Assembly (NCBI GenBank): GCA_964509695.1
Contig: CAZDXN010000009.1
Coordinates: 1 to 32,167, forward strand
DNA from: 2-01-FULL-50-23 sp964509695
Lineage (GTDB): Bacteria; Patescibacteriota; Microgenomatia; UBA1400; MFAQ01
Length of the DNA: 32,167 bases
Direction: 5' to 3'
Shown here: in pieces, positions 5,742-12,838 of the stretch
Numbering within the stretch: position 1 is the first letter of the stretch
How the letters are laid out: every line of letters begins with the position of its first letter
Position numbers and translations under genes: made by a program
The notes under the pieces: model-generated
The model's input: the letters and a program-made list of their open reading frames with translations, nothing else
What the model was told of the DNA's origin: nothing
The model's database searches: none

Positions 5742-8138
5742 ATGCCAGGAACAAAATTCAAAAACCAAGTTGATAATTTAATGAATATCTTGTTCGGTGC
5801 TGGTGTTGCCAGTCACGCCACAATCATTGAACAAATAAATTATCTTGTCTTTCTCCGATCTCTTTCTAAAAAAGACGATAGCGCCATGATTCTAGATTCC
5901 TCCGCCGAAAAAATATTTTCTGGAGAACTTGCAAAATATCATTGGGACAATCTTCTGGTTCTCAATGCTGAAGTTCTGTTTACAACTCTTGAAGAAATTT
6001 TTCGCAAACTTCCAGAATTAGCAACCGATCAAACTGTCCGTCTTCTCTTCCGTGATGCTCACGTAAAGGTTTTTGATAAGCCAACACTGAGAAGACTTGT
6101 TCACGAGATAGAAAAGATGATGAGCGAGCTAGAAAAAGAAGCCTCATCTGGACACACAGACATTTTTGGAGATATGTATGAGTATCTACTAAGTAAACAG
6201 GCTCAAGCTGGCACTTTAGGACAATTCAGAACCCCCAGGCATATTATCAAATTCATTGTTGATATTATCGATCCAAGCAAGGGCGAAACAATACTCGATC
6301 CAGCTTGTGGTACCGCTGGATTTTTGGTTTCAGCTCTAGAACATCTCAAGGAAAAATATACCTCCGATGAATTAAAGACAGAGGGGAGATTCGTAATGGA
6401 CAAGTTGAAAAAAGAAGAAAGAGATTTCGTATATCAGCATACATTTACCGGTTTTGACAGCGACTTCGATATGTTCAAGTTTGGTCTTATGAATCTTTAT
6501 CTTCACAAGCTAGAGCATCCAAACATCAAGAGACAAAATACTCTGGTCGATACAGCGGGAGACAGAACCAAGTGGGACATAATTCTAGCCAACCCTCCAT
6601 TTGCCGGCGCACTTGATCAGGATAGCGTTAGTGAGGATTTACGTATGGGTACGAGGGCCACCGAGGTACTGTTTTTGAAATACATCATTGACCATTTGTC
6701 TCAAAACGGCAGAGCAGGAGTAATTGTTCCCGAGGGTGTAGTTTTTAATTCGACAACCGCACATAAGAAAATCAGACAAATGCTCATCGAAGATGCTGGT
6801 TTGTGGTGTGTGGTTTCTCTACCCTCGGGTGTATTCAACCCCTACGCAGGTGTCAAAACAAGTATTTTGTTCTTCGATAAAACAAAGAAGGACAAAAATA
6901 ACGAGATTCTGTTTATCAAAGTGGAAAATGACGGATTCGAGTTAGGTGCCCAAAGAAAACAAATCGAAGCAAGTGACTTACCTTCATCAAAAAAAACCAT
7001 TAACAACTTTAACCTTGGAATAAAAGAACTAGATAATAAAGCGTTTATTGTAAAAAAGACTGATATTATCTCCTCTGGAAACTATTTGTTAAGCGGAGAC
7101 AAATATAGGTCGGCCCAAGTAATTAACGATAAATGGCCAACTATTGAGTTGGGACAAGTACTAGATTACGAACAACCAACAAAATACATAGTCAAAAGTA
7201 CTGACTACAAAAACGAATACACAACACCAGTCTTAACAGCTGGGAAAACATTCATTTTAGGCTATACAAACGAGACTGAGGGTGTTTATAATACCGGGCT
7301 CCCCGTAATTATTTTTGATGATTTTACTACAGCATCAAAATTTGTAGATTTTGCTTTCAAAGTTAAATCTTCAGCCATGAAGATCTTACATGTAAAAAAA
7401 GAAATCGCTGATCCAAAATATATTTATTACGTAATGCGGGGAATAAAGTTCTCTCATGGGGAGCACAAAAGATATTGGATCTCAGAGTATTCAAAAATAA
7501 AAATTCCACTCCCTCCACTTGAAATACAGCAACAAATTGTCGAAGAGCTGGTTGGCTTGGAAGATGAAATAAAATTCAACGAAAAGGAAACAGAGTCACT
7601 AAATTTACTACAAAATAAGATCGTTATGGGTATTTGGAAAGAGTCTGGACAAAGCATCCAAACAGTTTCATTTATAGAAAAAAACGAAATCTATTCAGAA
7701 CTAAGTAACATTTTAAAAGTATTGAACCACATTCAAAACAATCAAGACGATTCAGTATTTATTTATTTTTTCGAAAGTATAGTTTTGGCTTTGAGAGAGG
7801 TTTCATATTTAATTGAAAAATACTTTTCAGATAGCCTTGATGAAATTACGAAAAACAAAATAAGAATAATAACAAAGGCTAGAAATGCGATATGCCACAG
7901 ATCTTCTCCATTAAATTATGTAAGTATAGAGAATAAAATTAAATTTACTCGCAATATCGCAAGGGGGAAAATAAATTTAATGAAAGTTGAGAATGTTGAA
8001 ATAAAAAGTGAATACAAAGACGATGTTGCTGTTTTTTACGGGAACATTAGGGTCTACGTTGTTCGAGATGTTAAGTGCTTATACGATTCATTTATTAAAA
8101 TCATTTCCTCATCTAAAACAAATCATGGAAAAAATTGA
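5742..8138 (+). CDS. hsdM: Fused HsdM methylase, single-TRD HsdS and HEPN-like C-terminal domain
   Basis: A 798-aa protein. Residues 5-130 are the helical HsdM N-domain. Residues 150-460 are the N6-adenine methylase, with SAM motif D186-P-A-C-G-T-A-G-F and catalytic N284-P-P-F. Residues 465-640 form one target recognition domain with its conserved helix (IPLPPLEIQQQIVEEL), so methylation and half of a specificity subunit are fused; dimerisation would be needed to read a bipartite site. Residues about 655-798 are an extra, AT-rich, helical domain carrying R714-N-A-I-C-H719, a classical RX4H motif of HEPN ribonucleases. It starts 3 nt after hsdR. Protection of self DNA is expected; the HEPN-like tail could be an RNase effector or a structural relic (inference). 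Confidence 0.88.
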   Translation: MPGTKFKNQVDNLMNILFGAGVASHATIIEQINYLVFLRSLSKKDDSAMILDSSAEKIFSGELAKYHWDNLLVLNAEVLFTTLEEIFRKLPELATDQTVRLLFRDAHVKVFDKPTLRRLVHEIEKMMSELEKEASSGHTDIFGDMYEYLLSKQAQAGTLGQFRTPRHIIKFIVDIIDPSKGETILDPACGTAGFLVSALEHLKEKYTSDELKTEGRFVMDKLKKEERDFVYQHTFTGFDSDFDMFKFGLMNLYLHKLEHPNIKRQNTLVDTAGDRTKWDIILANPPFAGALDQDSVSEDLRMGTRATEVLFLKYIIDHLSQNGRAGVIVPEGVVFNSTTAHKKIRQMLIEDAGLWCVVSLPSGVFNPYAGVKTSILFFDKTKKDKNNEILFIKVENDGFELGAQRKQIEASDLPSSKKTINNFNLGIKELDNKAFIVKKTDIISSGNYLLSGDKYRSAQVINDKWPTIELGQVLDYEQPTKYIVKSTDYKNEYTTPVLTAGKTFILGYTNETEGVYNTGLPVIIFDDFTTASKFVDFAFKVKSSAMKILHVKKEIADPKYIYYVMRGIKFSHGEHKRYWISEYSKIKIPLPPLEIQQQIVEELVGLEDEIKFNEKETESLNLLQNKIVMGIWKESGQSIQTVSFIEKNEIYSELSNILKVLNHIQNNQDDSVFIYFFESIVLALREVSYLIEKYFSDSLDEITKNKIRIITKARNAICHRSSPLNYVSIENKIKFTRNIARGKINLMKVENVEIKSEYKDDVAVFYGNIRVYVVRDVKCLYDSFIKIISSSKTNHGKN

Positions 8139-8144
8139 AAGTAT

Positions 8145-8414
8145 ATGGACAGAAAAATAGCTGTTGTCTCTCTTCTTGGGTTGGCTCTAACTGTAAAGAA
8201 CGTTGGTGACGCATGTGCAACAGAAATTAACAGTGATCCTCTCGTTTATTATTCAAATCCCTCCAATATAGACATTTTTTGTCAGATTAATTCGTTTAAT
8301 CCAGAGCATCCAGAGCAAAACAGTGGTTATCAAAACCGTGTTGCATCAATGGATTACATTACCGCGTCGGGTACTGTATCTGGTACGTCTTTATCAACTG
8401 TTGAAAATCTGTAA
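8145..8414 (+). CDS. Small putative exported protein, unknown
   Basis: An 89-aa protein with an N-terminal MDRK basic start followed by an apolar stretch (IAVVSLLGLALTV) and a possible signal peptidase site near GDACA. The rest is polar and rich in Asn and Ser. No family is recognised. It lies 6 nt after the HsdM-S stop and 3 nt before the next gene, so it is part of the same transcript. No -10 box of the window's usual type precedes it. Confidence 0.55.
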   Translation: MDRKIAVVSLLGLALTVKNVGDACATEINSDPLVYYSNPSNIDIFCQINSFNPEHPEQNSGYQNRVASMDYITASGTVSGTSLSTVENL

Positions 8415-8417
8415 CAA

Positions 8418-9260
8418 ATGAGTCTGCCCACAGATAATGAGATAAAAACACTTAGTAATTCGACAAAGTCATTAAGGAGCTTTGCTAAGTACATTTTCTT
8501 GGTTTTGCTATCGGGTGTACCCACTTGGGTTGGAGTAAATAATTCCAAAAAACTAGACTCAATTATTCAACTTCAACAAACACAAACTCAAAATCAGGCC
8601 CAATCAAACACTAATAATATATTTCCAAATCAGCAACAATCACCTATTCCAAAAACATCAGAAACTTTAGGACTAAATACAGATTTCAATATTAGTGAGT
8701 GGTTCTCAGAAAGTTATACTTCTAGGGATGATTTTTTATGTTCGCTCGACAACAAAAACAACTATTGGAGTATTTGGTCAATAAAAAAATATCAGCTCTC
8801 AGATAATGAGTTATCAGCAAAAATCATCCTAAAAGCTAATCCAAACAAACACCAGACTTTTGTTGTTTCCATGGGAGAGTACAAACCTAAATACAATCCA
8901 AAAACAATTTTCCAATTAAATATATTTGAGGGAGACTATAAAACCATCAGAATATACGGAAGCGATACAAGAAATCCAAAGGGACAAGATTGGATGGATA
9001 GCGAACCTGACTTATCAAAAGACGTTAAATTGTTAATCACCACAAAATCTCCCAACGCACGAAGCAGTATCTTACTAGTTTCAGTTTCAATTGAATACTA
9101 CTCCAAGGATGACAATAAGCCAAAAACATATATCTTAAGCAAGGCGTTTGAAATTGATACCGAGTTTACGAGTGTTGAAGATGGAGTAAAAGCACAACTG
9201 GGACTTGGAATATCAAAAGGGGGTTGTTTCAAGGTCTCTTCGGTCGATGTAAAAAAATAG
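8418..9260 (+). CDS. Membrane-anchored protein of unknown function
   Basis: A 280-aa protein. One membrane helix at about residues 24-40 (YIFLVLLSGVPTWVGV) is followed by a Gln/Thr/Asn-rich linker (residues 53-80) and a C-terminal domain of about 190 residues that looks beta-rich. With a short Lys/Arg-containing N-terminus the C-terminal domain is probably outside the cell. I recognise no family. It ends the hsd cluster and is strikingly AT-rich compared with genes beyond 10 kb. It may be cargo that travels with the restriction system. Confidence 0.6.
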   Translation: MSLPTDNEIKTLSNSTKSLRSFAKYIFLVLLSGVPTWVGVNNSKKLDSIIQLQQTQTQNQAQSNTNNIFPNQQQSPIPKTSETLGLNTDFNISEWFSESYTSRDDFLCSLDNKNNYWSIWSIKKYQLSDNELSAKIILKANPNKHQTFVVSMGEYKPKYNPKTIFQLNIFEGDYKTIRIYGSDTRNPKGQDWMDSEPDLSKDVKLLITTKSPNARSSILLVSVSIEYYSKDDNKPKTYILSKAFEIDTEFTSVEDGVKAQLGLGISKGGCFKVSSVDVKK

Positions 9261-9460
9261 TTCCCTACACCAGTTTTTAATAGATAAATACTATAGGAAA
9301 ATTAGCTTTGCGTTTTCTGTTCTTTTCGTCACGCAGTAGCGGGACGGTTCGAGCCGATGCGTCAGGTAGTAGGCAACCGCCACACTTCGCTGAAGCTACG
9401 AGGTGGCGCAGCGAGGCCCAGCGGGCGACCCCGCCGACCTCCTCTCATTTTTCTCTGTGT

Positions 9461-9478
9461 GTGACCCCGATGGGGATC
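9461..9478. repeat. 18-bp copy of the tRNA-Glu 3' end (att-like)
   Basis: GTGACCCCGATGGGGATC is identical to 9844-9861, which covers the acceptor and T-arm end of tRNA-Glu. The copies are in direct orientation, 383 bp apart, and flank the GIY-YIG gene. A short 3'-tRNA duplication is the usual scar of site-specific integration. The stretch 9261-9500 has no gene that I can support. Confidence 0.6.
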
Positions 9479-9494
9479 CCCCGAATGTATCCAC

Positions 9495-9525
9495 TCGGGA
9501 CTAGTCCCGACTCAATAGAGTCGGG
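9495..9525. repeat. Two overlapping palindromes
   Basis: TCGGGACTAGTCCCGA (9495-9510) is a perfect palindrome. CCCGACTC-AATA-GAGTCGGG (9506-9525) is a hairpin that shares the CCCGA segment, so the two folds are mutually exclusive. The stop codon and last codons of the GIY-YIG gene lie inside them. Confidence 0.7.
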
Positions 9526-9791
9526 GGAACCCGTGATTTCAAAAAGCTTTCAGTATTTTTATATTGTTTAATCTCTATCTCGCGATGTTTTGCTGTGGCC
9601 AGATTTGGACAATTTTCTAGATACACGACTTTATACGGCCTATGTCCCTTTGTATAGCGAGACTTACCCTGATTATGCTCCTTCAGTCGCTGTTGAATGT
9701 CCGTCGTGTATCCAACGTAAAACGTCTTGTCCAAATCAGATTGAAGAATATAAACAACAAAGCTTTTTGAAATATGGGTTAGATGATCCAC
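9501..9791 (-). CDS. GIY-YIG nuclease domain protein
   Basis: A 96-aa single-domain protein. VYIL (residues 13-16) and FYVGYT (24-29) form the GIY-YIG pair, followed by R35 in QQRLKEHNQGKS, YTKGHRPYKVVYLE, and the catalytic-region A..REIEIKQYKN segment. This matches stand-alone UvrC-N/YhbQ-like endonucleases. The start is GTG at 9791; TAAAAT 6 nt upstream supports it as a leaderless start. The last residues (PPTLLSRD) are encoded by palindromic repeats and look added on. It lies within the tRNA-Glu direct repeat, so it may be mobile-element cargo. Confidence 0.85.
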   Translation of the reverse strand: MDHLTHISKSFVVYILQSDLDKTFYVGYTTDIQQRLKEHNQGKSRYTKGHRPYKVVYLENCPNLATAKHREIEIKQYKNTESFLKSRVPPTLLSRD

Positions 9792-9797
9792 AGGATC

Positions 9798-9803
9798 ATT
9801 TTA
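9798..9803 (-). promoter_or_regulatory. -10 box TAAAAT for the GIY-YIG gene
   Basis: Minus-strand TAAAAT, a 6-nt gap (gatcct), then GTG at 9791. This spacing decides the GTG start. Confidence 0.55.
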
Positions 9804-9810
9804 TACAGAA

Positions 9811-9836
9811 AAATACCCCGTTGTGGGTATTTTTTT
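9811..9836. terminator. Bidirectional terminator after the tRNA genes
   Basis: Stem AAATACCC/GGGTATTT with loop CGTTGT, and T-rich sequence on both sides. It lies just after tRNA-Glu on the minus strand and before the GIY-YIG promoter, so it mainly ends the tRNA transcript. Confidence 0.7.
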
Positions 9837-9843
9837 GTATCAA

Positions 9844-9861
9844 GTGACCCCGATGGGGATC
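9844..9861. repeat. 18-bp direct repeat partner inside tRNA-Glu
   Basis: Same 18 bp as 9461-9478. It spans the 3' acceptor strand of the tRNA-Glu gene and would be the attachment core if an element integrated here. Confidence 0.6.
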
Positions 9862-9918
9862 GAACCCATGATCTCTTGGATGAAAACCAAGTGTCCTAGA
9901 CCACTAGACGACGGGGCC
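9845..9918 (-). tRNA. tRNA-Glu (UUC)
   Basis: On the minus strand the acceptor arm GGCCCCG pairs with CGGGGTC (one G-U). The anticodon stem CTTGG/CCAAG encloses loop TTTTCAT, giving anticodon UUC. The T-arm is ATGGG-TTCGATC-CCCAT. The discriminator is A and CCA is not encoded (the next bases are CTT). It lies 19 bp downstream of tRNA-Lys and probably shares its transcript. Confidence 0.95.
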
Positions 9919-9937
9919 AAATTGTTAATTTACGGGG

Positions 9938-10009
9938 TGGGCCCGGTGGGGCTCGAACCCACAACCGCTTCCTTAAAAGGGAATTGCTCTACCATTGAGC
10001 TACGGACCC
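9938..10009 (-). tRNA. tRNA-Lys (UUU)
   Basis: Acceptor GGGTCCG pairs with CGGGCCC (one U-G pair). The D-arm is GCTC/GAGC. The anticodon stem is TTCC/GGAA plus one mismatched pair at the top (A-G), with loop CTTTTAA and anticodon UUU. The T-arm is GTGGG-TTCGAGC-CCCAC. The discriminator is A and CCA is not encoded. Confidence 0.93.
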
Positions 10010-10059
10010 TTCGATTCGCATTCGCTCACTCAGGGCCATGGCCCCTGACAAGCCCGTAT

Positions 10060-10089
10060 ATTTTACCATTTGAACCTATCCACCGCCAA
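10060..10089 (-). promoter_or_regulatory. Promoter of the tRNA-Lys/tRNA-Glu unit
   Basis: On the minus strand TTGGCG (-35), an 18-bp spacer and TAAAAT (-10, 10060-10065). The start would be about 43 nt before tRNA-Lys. The leader contains a near-perfect GGGCCATGGCCC palindrome (10030-10048). Confidence 0.55.
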
Positions 10090-10152
10090 CAATCAGAAAA
10101 ATGACCTAGACTTTGTGGTATCCTCTAGGCAGTTAATATTCAAAAAAGGACT

Positions 10153-10476
10153 ATGGCGGGCATTGAAGAGCTCCGAACAAAATTCACTAAAATTGAAAAG
10201 GATCTTCTGGCAGAAGAAAAACAAAACTTTCAGGATCTGTTGATTCAAGTACTACTTGATGAGTGTTCTGAAAAAAAGCTAAAAATTTCCATAATCCCGG
10301 AAGCCGGTGGCTATCGTCTTGAACTCGGTAGTTTTCCCCCGAAACTTTATTCGGACGTCTATGATCTTGTTGCCGCGGCCTGGAATCTTCTAAAAATTAC
10401 CACCGCCGCTCAAGATTTCGTTAACTCAGACACTCCAAACATTGGTTTTGAGTTGATTGGACCGAACCGGATGTGA
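10153..10476 (+). CDS. Hypothetical protein, 107 aa
   Basis: A soluble protein: an N-terminal amphipathic helix (residues 3-36, Lys/Glu-rich) followed by a small alpha/beta part with LKISIIPEAGGYRLELGSF and a helix VYDLVAAAWNLL. No family is recognised. TAATAT lies 13 nt before the ATG with AAAAAAGGA in between, so unlike most genes here it may have a very short leader. Its stop codon TGA is part of the -10 region of the next gene. Confidence 0.6.
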   Translation: MAGIEELRTKFTKIEKDLLAEEKQNFQDLLIQVLLDECSEKKLKISIIPEAGGYRLELGSFPPKLYSDVYDLVAAAWNLLKITTAAQDFVNSDTPNIGFELIGPNRM

Positions 10477-10480
10477 TAAT
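10475..10480 (+). promoter_or_regulatory. Extended -10 (TGT-GATAAT)
   Basis: TG-T-GATAAT with a 9-nt gap to the ATG at 10490. The preceding gene's TGA overlaps the box. Confidence 0.45.
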
Positions 10481-10489
10481 CTAATACAC

Positions 10490-11029
10490 ATGCAAGATAA
10501 AGAAAAATGTCCCAAATGCGGTTCATTACTCGGTGAAATTGTCGAGACGGCGACTGGAAAGAAGCTCCAACGCTGCTCCAGTGGTTCGTGGAACAAAGAA
10601 ACCAAAAAGAATGAGGGTTGCGACTATGTCAAATGGCTGACAATCGAACCCCAGACTCTCGACGAAAAATGTCCCAAATGTGGTCAGGCGTTGATTCTTC
10701 AAGTCACCCGCTTTGGCAAGAAGATGAAGAAGTGTAGCGCCGGCGGCTGGGATAGTACCGTCAAGAAGGCCACTGGTTGTGACTATGTCGAATGGATCAA
10801 CGGCACGACCGAAAAGCTCGACGAAGACTGTCCTGAATGTGGCAAGAAACTAGTTCTCTTCACCACGACTGCCGGCAAGCGTATGAAAAAGTGCTCCACC
10901 GCCGGTTGGGATAGTACCGCCAAGAAAGCCACAGGTTGCACTTATATCGAGTGGCTCAAGGGCAACTTCGGTAAACCCGTCAGCAACGGCGAAGAATTCC
11001 TCCCTCCCGAAGAAGGCATCGCCTTCTAA
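10490..11029 (+). CDS. Protein with three tandem zinc ribbons (topoisomerase-type)
   Basis: A 179-aa protein consisting of three repeats of about 55 residues. Each has CP(K/E)CG, then a basic strand (GKKMKKC), a 14-residue loop and GCxYxxW. The spacing is C-X2-C-X17-C-X14-C in repeat 2. This resembles the C4 zinc fingers at the C-terminus of topoisomerase I, but with a longer last knuckle. It probably binds DNA or RNA. An ATG 33 nt upstream in frame would overlap the previous gene; I prefer 10490 because the -10 box is placed for it and the first CPKCG follows at once. The tail is acidic. Confidence 0.75.
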   Translation: MQDKEKCPKCGSLLGEIVETATGKKLQRCSSGSWNKETKKNEGCDYVKWLTIEPQTLDEKCPKCGQALILQVTRFGKKMKKCSAGGWDSTVKKATGCDYVEWINGTTEKLDEDCPECGKKLVLFTTTAGKRMKKCSTAGWDSTAKKATGCTYIEWLKGNFGKPVSNGEEFLPPEEGIAF

Positions 11030-11041
11030 AATAATTTTTGC

Positions 11042-11047
11042 TACAAT
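11042..11047 (+). promoter_or_regulatory. Extended -10 (TGC-TACAAT)
   Basis: TGC-TACAAT followed by a 9-nt gap to the ATG at 11057. No good -35 is seen. Confidence 0.5.
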
Positions 11048-11056
11048 TACACTTGA

Positions 11057-12235
11057 ATGCTCGAGCGACACATTGTCGGTAGCCGTTTTCATACAGAACG
11101 TTTGCAAGAGTTACAGGTTCGCGCCGAAAACAATTTTCCAGGAGCTAAATATGCCGCCGTTTATTCTCATACCCGTGATGTCATCGAATATATTCCAATT
11201 TCTTATGCTATCGCCTCACAATTCGGCCATGCGATAGATTACGGTTCCGGTCTTTTCGAAGGCAGTAGTGCCGTCATGAACGAACGAACCGGAATTCCAA
11301 GTATCATTCTACAAGACCAGCGCCTCAAGCGGCTTTATGAGCGATCTCTCCCAGCTCGTGGCTATCAAGCCCCAGTCAATCAGCAAGAGCTGGCTCTGGC
11401 AACCAGAGATCTAATTTATCTCAACGGACCCGATCTTTTTCGTCACCCTGACGGCATCACATCCGGTTTTGTCCGCGCCTACATTCGGCCAAGTCTTCAA
11501 CCCGCCTCCTCATCCGGCTACGGTATTTCTCTTCGACAAAACTATCCCATTGACCTTGGCATTATTGCCTGGTCTTGGCCGGATTATTTGCCCCCGGAAC
11601 TAGCTAGAAATGGTGGAGTTGCCGCTATTACAGGGAAACAACGTCTCTTTCCAATCACCGGCAAACACGCCAGTAACTACGGCGAAGCGGTCCGAGACAG
11701 CACCCTTGCCCGCACTCTCGGCGCAGATGAGCTGATCTACTTGGCTCCTTATTTGATTGACGAAGATAATCATCAGTATTGGTCCGACCCCAGCGATCAG
11801 GAGGCAAAACTAGCCAACGGCGTTATCGCCGACGGTCCCGGGGAAGAATGTCTTGCTCTCACCATCGATCAAAGAACTCTCGTCTATCCACCCATGCGCG
11901 TCAACCGACTGGGGGGCACGGTTTTACAATATATCGTCGACCATATGGCCGCAAACCTCGGCCTTGACACTTGTGAAGCGGACATTACTTTACGCGACCT
12001 TCGGGCCGGTAAATACGCTGGTATGGCGATGGTGGGAAACGCCGTCAAGGTCACACCAATGAGACGACTGAACTTATCTGACGGAAACGCCCTCCACGAA
12101 CAAATTGAGTTTTTTTCCAAAGGTCACGTCCCCGAAATGCTCGAACAACTTCGTCAACGTTGGGAGGATGAGACCCGCGGTCGCATCGACCCCAGCCACT
12201 CATCCCTCCTTACTCCGGTGCCGCTTTCCTTCTAA
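11057..12235 (+). CDS. Class IV (branched-chain type) PLP aminotransferase
   Basis: A 392-aa protein of fold-type IV. Visible features are DYGSGLFEG (61-69), a QRLKRLYERS substrate-side block (88-97), AYIRP (141-145), the Schiff-base lysine expected at K203 in FPITGKHASNYGEAV, LGADELIYL (221-229) and VGNAVKVTP near the C-terminus, the phosphate-binding part. The family transfers amino groups between branched-chain amino acids and 2-oxoglutarate (IlvE) or makes D-amino acids or aminodeoxychorismate products. The overall pattern favours the branched-chain group, but substrate is not proven. It converges with the kinase gene and overlaps it by 36 bp. Confidence 0.8.
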   Translation: MLERHIVGSRFHTERLQELQVRAENNFPGAKYAAVYSHTRDVIEYIPISYAIASQFGHAIDYGSGLFEGSSAVMNERTGIPSIILQDQRLKRLYERSLPARGYQAPVNQQELALATRDLIYLNGPDLFRHPDGITSGFVRAYIRPSLQPASSSGYGISLRQNYPIDLGIIAWSWPDYLPPELARNGGVAAITGKQRLFPITGKHASNYGEAVRDSTLARTLGADELIYLAPYLIDEDNHQYWSDPSDQEAKLANGVIADGPGEECLALTIDQRTLVYPPMRVNRLGGTVLQYIVDHMAANLGLDTCEADITLRDLRAGKYAGMAMVGNAVKVTPMRRLNLSDGNALHEQIEFFSKGHVPEMLEQLRQRWEDETRGRIDPSHSSLLTPVPLSF

Positions 12236-12805
12236 TTCAATCCCAAATTTTTCTCGTAACCAGCCCTCACACTCCCGCATCATTCGGTCACTTCCGTCAT
12301 TGAAAATCACCCGATCACTCATCAAAAAGGTCGCGCTTCCTTGCTGTCCCAAGGAGTTTTCACCTCTTCCCAGATCACGATTATTCGCCCGCCAGAAATC
12401 CTCTTCCGATATTCCATCTTCGCCTCGTCTTTTGCCCCGCCCCAAATACCACTTCAATCGCAGTTCTGCCGGGGCATCCACCCCGATAATACTGCCGCCC
12501 ATCTGTTCCTTTACAAATCGGACTTCACCCGGATTTCTCATCCCATCGATCACGATTAGACCCGCCTCATCAGGAATCAATTCCAGGCATCTCTCGACCA
12601 GCACCGTTACCCCAAAATTCTCCCGTAGTTCATTACCGATATTTTGCAAGTTATCTCGAGTTTTGCCAACTCCTCGTCGGCCAGCCTCATCGCGAACTCT
12701 GTCCGATGTACTGATATAGAAAAAGCCATTCCTTCTCAAGTATTCACCCAAGAATCCTTTACCCGATGAAATTGGCCCAACCAACCCGATCACAACTCGT
12801 TTCAT
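12200..12805 (-). CDS. P-loop nucleotide/nucleoside kinase family protein
   Basis: A 201-aa protein starting MKRVVIGLVGPISSGKG, a P-loop (GPISSGKG, residues 10-17). A D-R-V-R-D segment follows, then IVIDGMRNPGEVRFVK, a strand-acid pattern seen in dephospho-CoA kinase-like and dNMP kinase-like proteins, and an Arg-rich lid (GRGKRRGED). The phosphate acceptor cannot be told from sequence. I use the internal ATG at 12805 because it restores the classical N-terminus and TATACT lies 9 nt upstream. It is divergent from the RNA methyltransferase gene, with only 46 bp between start codons. Confidence 0.7.
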   Translation of the reverse strand: MKRVVIGLVGPISSGKGFLGEYLRRNGFFYISTSDRVRDEAGRRGVGKTRDNLQNIGNELRENFGVTVLVERCLELIPDEAGLIVIDGMRNPGEVRFVKEQMGGSIIGVDAPAELRLKWYLGRGKRRGEDGISEEDFWRANNRDLGRGENSLGQQGSATFLMSDRVIFNDGSDRMMRECEGWLREKFGIELEGKRHRSKEG

Positions 12806-12814
12806 GTTATTAGC

Positions 12815-12820
12815 AGTATA
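12815..12820 (-). promoter_or_regulatory. -10 box TATACT for the kinase gene
   Basis: Minus-strand TATACT, 9-nt gap to the ATG at 12805. It lies back to back with the box of the divergent gene. Confidence 0.45.
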
Positions 12821-12838
12821 TCTAACCGAGCCATTGTG

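Noticed and set aside
8354..8548. 64-aa minus-strand frame
   Set aside because: It overlaps two plus-strand genes of the hsd cluster on the wrong strand and shows no promoter or family feature.
9308..9571. 87-aa frame on the plus strand
   Set aside because: Arg/Ser/Pro-rich low-complexity translation of a GC-rich, hairpin-rich stretch; it runs into the palindromes and opposite the GIY-YIG gene, with no promoter box.
9590..9847. 85-aa frame on the plus strand
   Set aside because: Antisense to the GIY-YIG gene, whose motifs are convincing, and it ends inside the tRNA terminator.
9823..10104. 93-aa frame across the tRNA genes
   Set aside because: It is a translation of the complement of two tRNA genes (typical GIEP/GLEPTT artefact).
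10457..10489. Upstream start for the zinc-ribbon protein
   Set aside because: It overlaps the preceding gene and the extended -10 box; the first zinc ribbon follows directly after 10490.
12105..12719. 204-aa plus-strand frame
   Set aside because: Antisense shadow of the P-loop kinase gene; Ser/Pro/Arg-rich with no family features.
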